From positions 372,001 to 436,000 of the forward strand of contig NZ_JBLUWW010000002.1 in NCBI RefSeq assembly GCF_048323655.1: 64,000 nucleotides of DNA. The letters are read 5' to 3'. A program made the position numbers and the translations under genes. The notes under the pieces were generated by a model. It saw only the letters and a list, made by a program, of their open reading frames with translations, did not search any database and was not told the origin of the DNA. Source of the stretch: Salinimicrobium soli (lineage in GTDB: Bacteria; Bacteroidota; Bacteroidia; Flavobacteriales; Flavobacteriaceae). Shown piece after piece: positions 58,789 to 64,000 of this stretch; the stretch's first letter is position 1, and every line of letters begins with the position of its first letter.

Positions 58789-59928
58789 TCAGTTTCCTGA
58801 AAATACTTCCGGTGCCTGATGAGCGATCAAACTGCAGGCAAGGCTGATCATATTGATATTTTCATGCTCTTTCCAGGTTGAAGACTGCTGATGCTCCTCC
58901 TGTAGCCAGAATTCTTCTATTTCCAGGGCCATCGGCCTGTACTTTTCCAATTCTTCTATTTCTGAATTAAATCCTTCGGAAATTTCATCGGAATTCAGGA
59001 CTGTCTGCAGTCCGAGGCTCAGTCCGCATTCCCTGAAGGCCAGTCTATATTCAGCCGACTCATCATTGGAGAAAGTTCGGGAGAAAGAGGTTAAACTCTC
59101 AATGACCTCCTTAACAAGGTCGGAAGGTTTACTGCCATCCGGAAGGGTAAAGCCGTGGCTTGCGAGGTCTTTGGCTTTGAGGCTGTTCAGTAGCAGGCCA
59201 CCTATTCCCAAAGCATCAGGATTTGACCAGGTCCTTCCACTGCACATGCTTTTGAATTTTTTTGCAAGAGCATCAAGGTCAGAAGCTTTTCCCGGAAGTC
59301 TGGCCTGGATACTTTTGGTGCAAAGCAATCCTTCTAAAGGATCGTGTGCACCCATACTGGCTACCAGGGGTCGTGTAAGTTCTGTATTCATTTTCCAGTA
59401 CATGGCATAGCCGGTTCCGGTTTCGTAGATAAACTTTTCTGCGGCAAGCATCAGCTCCAAAGCCCAGTACGCGTATTTTTCATCGCCAGTTTCCTTATCT
59501 GCCTGCAACAGAGCCATTACCCAGCGGCTGAGGTAGTGAAAATACTGGCCATCCCGTTCCCATTCCAGGGAAGAGTTGTAAGATTCATGCTTTTGTCGTT
59601 CAGGAAATTTTTTTCCAATGCGGAGTCCGGCGACGGTTGGGTGCAACAGTCCTTGTTCGTGATTTAGTCCGCTTATCCAGCCTTCCCGTTCATCCTGCGG
59701 ACGGTATTTTCCGAGATTTTCGTGTACCAGGTCGATGAGTCGTAAAGCCAGTTCAAAATACCTTTTTTGACTGGTGAGGTGATACATTCCGAAGAAGGCT
59801 TTTACCGCAAAAGCATCTGTCCAGAGATAGCGGTGCAAGTTTTGGGAGCCGGAGGATTCAATTTCGGTCCTTTCGGCGAAGTCGTTCAATAATTTTTCGG
59901 CGGTAGTTATATAGTCATCATTTGCCAT
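58789..59928 (-). CDS. Unknown protein with a six-hairpin (alpha/alpha barrel) look
   Basis: A 379-residue soluble protein of helical pairs (for example YLWTDAFAVKAFFGMYHLTS, FHYLSRWVMALLQADKETGD, YAYWALELMLAAEKFIYETG). The pattern is that of six-hairpin glycosidase-like proteins, a fold used by many sugar-processing enzymes. I do not recognise a catalytic motif or named family. Its start overlaps the end of pcm by 11 bases, so it is co-transcribed with it. No signal peptide is present. A role in carbohydrate metabolism is only a guess. Confidence 0.7.
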   Translation of the reverse strand: MANDDYITTAEKLLNDFAERTEIESSGSQNLHRYLWTDAFAVKAFFGMYHLTSQKRYFELALRLIDLVHENLGKYRPQDEREGWISGLNHEQGLLHPTVAGLRIGKKFPERQKHESYNSSLEWERDGQYFHYLSRWVMALLQADKETGDEKYAYWALELMLAAEKFIYETGTGYAMYWKMNTELTRPLVASMGAHDPLEGLLCTKSIQARLPGKASDLDALAKKFKSMCSGRTWSNPDALGIGGLLLNSLKAKDLASHGFTLPDGSKPSDLVKEVIESLTSFSRTFSNDESAEYRLAFRECGLSLGLQTVLNSDEISEGFNSEIEELEKYRPMALEIEEFWLQEEHQQSSTWKEHENINMISLACSLIAHQAPEVFSGN

Positions 59929-60562
59929 AACTTCCTCCTTTATCTGCTTTTCCCGTCATAGGAACAAAACGCACGGGCAACAGGTGTTTTTCTTCAAATT
60001 CATTTTCTCCTGTTTTGTGCAGCAGTAATAGTTGCTGATTGATCCGGCCAACCGGCGCCAGAATTCTGCCTCCAATCTTCAGCTGGTCCTTTAAGGGTTG
60101 AGGAATAGAGGGTGGGGCAGCAGTGAGAATAATAGCGTCAAAAGGTGCTTCTTCGGGCCACCCGGCAAAGCCGTCTCCATAACGGGTATGAATGTTCTCA
60201 AATCCTGTTTTTTCCAGGTTCTCTTTGGCCAGTTTTGCCAGCCACTCAATGATCTCCACACTGTAGATCTGGGAGGCGAGCCTTGAAAGCACCGCAGCAT
60301 TGTACCCGCAACCGGTACCTACTTCCAGAACTTTGTCATTTTTGTTGAGTCGGAGTTGTTCGGCCATGTAGGCCACAATGTAAGGTTGGCTAATGGTTTG
60401 GTTCTCTCCAATGGGAAGGGGGCGGTCTTCGTAGGCATTATGTTGTTTGTCTGCAGGGACAAAAAGAGCCCTGTCAACTTCTTCCATTGCCCTAAGTACA
60501 TCAGGATCTGAGATCCTTCGGCCTTTCAGCTGTACTTCGATCATTTCTTCCAGAGTGACCAT
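59918..60562 (-). CDS. pcm: Protein-L-isoaspartate O-methyltransferase
   Basis: A 214-residue SAM-dependent enzyme that starts repair of isoaspartyl damage in proteins. Signatures are VDRALFVPADKQHNAYEDRP (about residue 29), QTISQPYIVAYMAEQL, the SAM loop VLEVGTGCGYNAAVLS (about 79), YSVEIIEWLAKLAKENL and FDAIILTAAPPSIPQPL (about 140). Length fits PCMT (about 208). It is followed by the unknown 58789 gene with an 11-base overlap. Confidence 0.95.
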   Translation of the reverse strand: MVTLEEMIEVQLKGRRISDPDVLRAMEEVDRALFVPADKQHNAYEDRPLPIGENQTISQPYIVAYMAEQLRLNKNDKVLEVGTGCGYNAAVLSRLASQIYSVEIIEWLAKLAKENLEKTGFENIHTRYGDGFAGWPEEAPFDAIILTAAPPSIPQPLKDQLKIGGRILAPVGRINQQLLLLHKTGENEFEEKHLLPVRFVPMTGKADKGGSYGK

Positions 60563-60667
60563 GCGAAAATGCTTCAGAATTCACCCAATAAGTTACTAAA
60601 AAAGGAACTTTTTCAGAAAATTTCCGAAGTAAAACAGCAGTCAAAAATGCCTTTTTTGGGAAGTTTT

Positions 60668-60964
60668 CTAACGGAGGATCAGCTTCTTTACCAGTTCACG
60701 TCCTAATTCCTGGTTGAGCATCTTTATGATCTTTTCTTTTCCATAGCTCAATTCCTCCCTAAGAACGGAAGAACTCAGTTGCACGTACAGTGTATCGCGG
60801 TCAAGTTTGATCGCCGTTGTGTATTTTTCAATGGCAGGCCCCATTTGACTATTCCACACATCGCGCACGTGAACCTTATCCAGGCCCTTTTGAAGTTTGT
60901 TGTCAGAAACAAATTCCTGTAAAGCTTCGCTGATGCTGATGTGGTCATTAATTCTCCTGGCCAT
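60668..60964 (-). CDS. DUF721 (DciA-like) protein
   Basis: About 98 residues from the ATG at 60964 (MARRINDHISISEALQEFVS). The family core AIKLDRDTLYVQLSSSVLRE and ELSYGKEKIIKMLNQELG is of the DciA/DUF721 type, a small KH-like domain involved in DnaB helicase loading in many bacteria lacking DnaC. The start lies inside the upstream lipoprotein gene (17-base overlap), which in turn overlaps recF by four bases, so these three replication/repair-adjacent genes form an operon. Confidence 0.86.
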   Translation of the reverse strand: MARRINDHISISEALQEFVSDNKLQKGLDKVHVRDVWNSQMGPAIEKYTTAIKLDRDTLYVQLSSSVLREELSYGKEKIIKMLNQELGRELVKKLILR

Positions 60965-61376
60965 AGTCACTGGAATAAGGGGTAAAACGTTTATAGGTGT
61001 AAATGATCCCCTGTTGATTGAGGATCACCAGTTCATTTTCTTCGGAAGAAAGTACAGATTCCTTCCATTCGTTGTAGGGAGTTCTATAGTACAAATTAAT
61101 ACTGTCATTTTCAACCTTTACCTCAAAATTTTCGCGATCATCTGAAGTTAAAAAGCCACCGCCCAATTGTGGCCTGACTTTCTTTCGGAAGCCTTCGTTT
61201 TCCTCCACCTGAATGTAATCCACGATCTCACTGAATTTAAATTCCTTGGTAATACCTTCGGGTAATTCGGCTTTTTGGATCTCCCAGTAGCCATTTAAAT
61301 TATGGATCTTTTCTTCCGTAGAAGTACATGAGAAAAGAAAAAGGGTCAGGAACAGAGTTAAAAAGTGCTTTTTCAT
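60948..61376 (-). CDS. Lipoprotein of unknown function between recF and DUF721
   Basis: A 142-residue lipoprotein (MKKHFLTLFLTLFLFSCTST, lipobox LFSC). The mature part begins NLNGYWEIQKAELPEGITKE, a lipocalin-like opening, and continues with strands such as ENFEVKVENDSINLYYRTPY and ELVILNQQGIIYTYKRF. It overlaps recF by four bases and the DUF721 gene by 17 bases. This position (recF, lipoprotein, DUF721) is a syntenic block; the function remains unknown. Confidence 0.82.
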   Translation of the reverse strand: MKKHFLTLFLTLFLFSCTSTEEKIHNLNGYWEIQKAELPEGITKEFKFSEIVDYIQVEENEGFRKKVRPQLGGGFLTSDDRENFEVKVENDSINLYYRTPYNEWKESVLSSEENELVILNQQGIIYTYKRFTPYSSDYGQEN

Positions 61377-62452
61377 AGTCGGAACATCTTATAGGTTTGT
61401 CCGGTCTCCATTACTACTTTTTCAGTGCGGTCACCGTGAGTATCGCTTATGAACAGTTGCCCTAATTGATTGGTGGCAACAAGATCAACGATATGGGCCA
61501 CACGGTTCTCGTCGAGCTTATCAAAAATATCATCCAGCAACAAAATAGGAGAGACCTTGCTGAGATCTTTTATAAAATCAAATTGTGCCAGCTTGAGGGC
61601 GATCAAAAACGATTTTTGCTGGCCCTGTGAACCAAATTTTTTAATGGGATGACCTTCTATTTCAAAGTTGAGATCATCTTTATGTGTCCCGACACTGGTA
61701 TACTGGAGGGCCATGTCCTTTTGAAGGTTGTCTTCCAGCAGAGAACCGAAGGAGCCTTCCTCCAGCTGACTTTTATAAGTTATAGACACTTCCTCCCTTT
61801 CGTTACTGATGGTGGCATACCGCTTCTGAAAAATAGGAATAAAGGTGTTGAGGAAGGCCTTGCGTTTTTCGTACAACACGTTGCCCAGCTCCTCCAGCTG
61901 CTCGTTATAAACTGAAAGTGTATCGCGGTCAAAGGAGTTGTTGGCGGCAAAATATTTGAGCAGGGAATTTCGTTGGGCCAGGATCTTTCCGTAGTTGATT
62001 AGGCTGTTGAGGTAGAGATTATCACTTTGGGAGATGACTCCGTCCATGAATTTCCGGCGGGTCTCGCTTCCTTCAATTATGAGGTCCCTGTCTGCCGGGG
62101 AAATGATAACCGTGGGAATAAAACCAATATGTTCACTGAACTTCTCGTAAGGTTTATTGTTCCTTTTAATAATCTTTTTTTGCCCTTTTTTGGCACTCAC
62201 AATGATCTGTTCTTCCCGATCATTCTTCTCGAATTCACCTTCAATGACAAAGAATTCTGACCCATGGCGGATGTTTTGACTGGTAATGGGATTGAAATAA
62301 CTCTTTCCGAAGGAGAGATGGTAAATACTGTCCAAAACATTGGTTTTTCCCACTCCGTTATTACCTACCAGGCAATTAATTTTAGCGTCGAATTCAAAAT
62401 TGGCCGACTCAAAATTTTTATAATTTAGTAAAGAAAGATTTTTCAGAAACAT
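61373..62452 (-). CDS. recF: DNA replication and repair protein RecF
   Basis: A 359-residue SMC-like ATPase that loads RecA at gaps together with RecO and RecR. Motifs: FLKNLSLLNYKNFESANFEF at the N-terminus, Walker A CLVGNNGVGKTNVLDSIYHL (about residue 29), the signature KKFGSQGQQKSFLIALKLAQ (about 270) and Walker B ILLLDDIFDKLDENR (about 304). The first gene of a compact operon with a lipoprotein and DUF721. Length matches E. coli RecF (357). Confidence 0.96.
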   Translation of the reverse strand: MFLKNLSLLNYKNFESANFEFDAKINCLVGNNGVGKTNVLDSIYHLSFGKSYFNPITSQNIRHGSEFFVIEGEFEKNDREEQIIVSAKKGQKKIIKRNNKPYEKFSEHIGFIPTVIISPADRDLIIEGSETRRKFMDGVISQSDNLYLNSLINYGKILAQRNSLLKYFAANNSFDRDTLSVYNEQLEELGNVLYEKRKAFLNTFIPIFQKRYATISNEREEVSITYKSQLEEGSFGSLLEDNLQKDMALQYTSVGTHKDDLNFEIEGHPIKKFGSQGQQKSFLIALKLAQFDFIKDLSKVSPILLLDDIFDKLDENRVAHIVDLVATNQLGQLFISDTHGDRTEKVVMETGQTYKMFRL

Positions 62453-62571
62453 AAACAGCTGCTATTCAGCGAAGTGGTTTTTAGTTTTCCCATTGTTTTC
62501 AGGACCTCTAAGGGGATGCAAATTAGGATAAATTATCCATTTTTTTTCCTTTTCCTTTTAAAGAAAAATTC

Positions 62572-62579
62572 TATTTTTG
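62572..62579 (+). promoter_or_regulatory. -7 element of the YfgM-like/ribH operon
   Basis: TATTTTTG matches TAnnTTTG, 21 bases before the ATG at 62601; the -33 position is weak. Confidence 0.5.
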
Positions 62580-62600
62580 CCCTTCAATTAACAGTTTTTT

Positions 62601-63368
62601 ATGGCAACGTACAAGAAAAGAGGACATAAACCCAAAGCTAAGGACGATCAGCATTCAGTTGAAGACGGTTCAACAACTGCAGAAGTATTTAACACCCTTG
62701 ATGAAGGAGCGAGTAAGACCGAAGAATGGGTTGCCCGTAATCAAAAGTACATCTACATTATCATTGGTGTTGCTGCCGTGGTGATCCTTGGGTACCTTGG
62801 GTATAACGAATTTATCCAGGAGCCAAAAGAGGCTGAGGCTGCGAACGAAATGTTCCAGGCACAACAATATTTTGATGAAGCTCTTGATGCACCGGCTACA
62901 GAGAGTGATTCACTATTCAATCTAGCTCTTACCGGAGGTCAGGGAAAATTTGGATTTGAAGACATCGTAAAGAACTACGGAAGTACAAAAGCAGGTAACC
63001 TGGCGCATTATTACGCGGGAATGGCTTACCTGAATACAAACGAATATCAGAAAGCTATAGATCATCTTGATGATTTTGATAGCGACGATGAAATTCTTGG
63101 TCCTCTTGCCAAAGGAGGGATCGGTGATGCTTTCCTTCAGTTAGAGCAACCTGAAGAAGCGCTTGACTATTATGTGGAAGCTGCTAAATTAAGAACCAAT
63201 AATTTCACTACTCCAAAATTCCTGATGAAAGCTGCAGTAACAGCTATTCAGTTAGGAAAAGGAGGTGCTGCGGAAGATTATCTCACCCGCATAAAAGAAG
63301 AATTTCCTGATTCTCCCGAAGCCAACAGAGTGGCTATTTATTTAGGGCAGGCTCAGGCAATGCAATAA
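62601..63368 (+). CDS. Membrane-anchored tetratricopeptide protein (YfgM-like)
   Basis: A 255-residue protein with a basic N-terminal cytoplasmic part, one transmembrane segment (YIYIIIGVAAVVILGYLGYN, about residue 50-69) and a C-terminal domain of TPR-like helix pairs (LAHYYAGMAYLNTNEYQKAI, GIGDAFLQLEQPEEALDYYV). This resembles YfgM/tetratricopeptide proteins that work next to the Sec translocon or periplasmic chaperones; that assignment is inferred. It is followed by ribH after two bases and is divergent from recF. Confidence 0.85.
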   Translation: MATYKKRGHKPKAKDDQHSVEDGSTTAEVFNTLDEGASKTEEWVARNQKYIYIIIGVAAVVILGYLGYNEFIQEPKEAEAANEMFQAQQYFDEALDAPATESDSLFNLALTGGQGKFGFEDIVKNYGSTKAGNLAHYYAGMAYLNTNEYQKAIDHLDDFDSDDEILGPLAKGGIGDAFLQLEQPEEALDYYVEAAKLRTNNFTTPKFLMKAAVTAIQLGKGGAAEDYLTRIKEEFPDSPEANRVAIYLGQAQAMQ

Positions 63369-63370
63369 GT

Positions 63371-63868
63371 ATGGCTACAGAAGGAAAAAACCTTTCAGAA
63401 TACGACAGAAACTCAATCCCAAACGCGAAGGAATTCAGGTTTGGGATTGTTGTTTCTGAATGGAACCACGAGATCACCGAAGGCATGTATGAGGGAGCAG
63501 TAAAAGTGCTGCTGGAAAATGAGGTGATGGAGCGAAAGATCGTGCGCTGGAATGTTCCCGGTAGCTTTGAACTTATCTATGGCTGTAAAAAGATGCAGGA
63601 GAGCTATGATATGCTTGACGCGATCATTGCCATAGGAAGTGTGATTGAAGGGGAGACCCGGCATTTTGACTTTGTATGCGAAGCCGTTTCACAAGGCATT
63701 AAAGATCTGAATGTACAAAGTGACATTCCCGTTATTTTCTGTGTGCTAACAGATCATAACATGCAGCAGGCCATTGACCGCTCTGGCGGGAAACATGGTA
63801 ACAAGGGAGCTGAGGCTGCGGTAGCGGCCATAAAAATGGCACAGCTTCGAAAGGACGCCCGCTTCTAA
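63371..63868 (+). CDS. ribH: 6,7-dimethyl-8-ribityllumazine synthase
   Basis: A 165-residue enzyme of the penultimate step of riboflavin synthesis. Typical parts: FGIVVSEWNHEITEGMYEGA (about residue 24), RWNVPGSFELIYGCKKM (about 57), IAIGSVIEGETRHFDFVCEA (about 85) and VIFCVLTDHNMQQAIDRSGG. It starts two bases after the YfgM-like stop, so the two are co-translated. Confidence 0.96.
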   Translation: MATEGKNLSEYDRNSIPNAKEFRFGIVVSEWNHEITEGMYEGAVKVLLENEVMERKIVRWNVPGSFELIYGCKKMQESYDMLDAIIAIGSVIEGETRHFDFVCEAVSQGIKDLNVQSDIPVIFCVLTDHNMQQAIDRSGGKHGNKGAEAAVAAIKMAQLRKDARF

Positions 63869-64000
63869 AACCTGCTTTCACGCGGCACTGTTTTTGTAGT
63901 TGATAGTTTGCATCAGGAAACTTCGGAAGTCTTGCGCAATTTCAGTAAATTTGAGTTTTCCGGAATTAAAAGAAAAGCAGTTTGAAAATCAACTTCTACA
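63869..64000. other. Intergenic end of window with a possible -7 box
   Basis: No terminator and no gene start is certain in these 132 bases. TAAATTTG (63946-63953) could be a -7 element of a forward gene beyond the window; a TTG at 63980 followed by codons for KINFY is one possible start, but cannot be judged without the missing sequence. Confidence 0.3.

Noticed and set aside
1..64000. CRISPR arrays, rRNA or tRNA genes, prophage or insertion-sequence transposases
   Set aside because: No regularly spaced repeats, no cloverleaf or rRNA signatures, and no transposase or integrase motifs were seen. The pRiA4b-like gene is found on chromosomes widely and is not evidence for a mobile element here.
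63869..64000. Start of the next gene at the right edge
   Set aside because: Only a -7-like box and a possible TTG are present; the coding region beyond the window is not visible, so no CDS is claimed.

Overview
The window looks like a chromosomal segment of a marine-type member of the Flavobacteriia (phylum Bacteroidota). The evidence is in the sequence: gldI and several Bacteroidota-only families (DUF5606, DUF3810, a six-hairpin-like protein, an OstA-like protein), promoters of the Bacteroidota form TTTG-N19-TAnnTTTG (perfect in front of uvrB), almost no Shine-Dalgarno sequences, and a moderately AT-rich composition. It is ordinary core chromosome with a few accessory patches. I see no rRNA, tRNA, CRISPR array, prophage or intact insertion sequence. 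No gene-free stretch exceeds 300 bases.

Layout. 1-2602: the 3' part of sucC, then three tandem copies of a small secreted protein that looks like a stand-alone TonB C-terminal-type domain, each with its own promoter and terminator; copies 1 and 3 share an ECF-sigma-like promoter and an identical leader. 2655-4244: cysH with DUF1456, and an Hsp20 chaperone. 4513-10282: a catabolic module of indolepyruvate:ferredoxin oxidoreductase (iorA, iorB), a PLP aminotransferase and a fused ADP-forming acyl-CoA synthetase; together they could turn amino acids into organic acids plus ATP. Related CRP/FNR-like sites precede both forward transcripts. 10310-11520: a frameshifted surface protein. 11622-21735: housekeeping genes (uvrB, an ABC exporter, heme A synthase, cca, tsaC) mixed with conserved unknowns, plus a 173-base element with terminal inverted repeats.

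21725-27085: a cell-surface glycan patch (GT4 glycosyltransferase, WaaP-like kinase, Stealth phosphotransferase, TagF-like glycerophosphotransferase, GT9 heptosyltransferase-like protein). 27137-30473: dapD, ruvX, def, DUF5606, mazG. 30549-40660: a DUF349 protein, aroE, two tandem DUF368 (undecaprenyl-phosphate translocase family) genes, a TPR protein, a class III aminotransferase and an OstA/LptA-like protein. 40819-48287: purA, a Fur-family regulator, rel, an M48 protease, an rRNA/tRNA methyltransferase and a lipoprotein. 48330-57110: two secreted amidohydrolase-type proteins, DUF3810, pepD, a cyclophilin-FKBP fusion and gldI. 57138-63868: a DHH phosphoesterase, ndk, pcm, DUF721, recF, a TPR membrane protein and ribH.

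Beyond the genes, the 9-mer TCAAAAATG (or its complement) is strongly over-represented: 17 copies found by eye. Its inverted form AAAAATG-N-CATTTTT makes the top of several bidirectional terminators between convergent genes, which recalls how uptake-signal sequences behave in other phyla. This and the coordinated aminotransferase/IOR/ACD module are the two observations most worth following.
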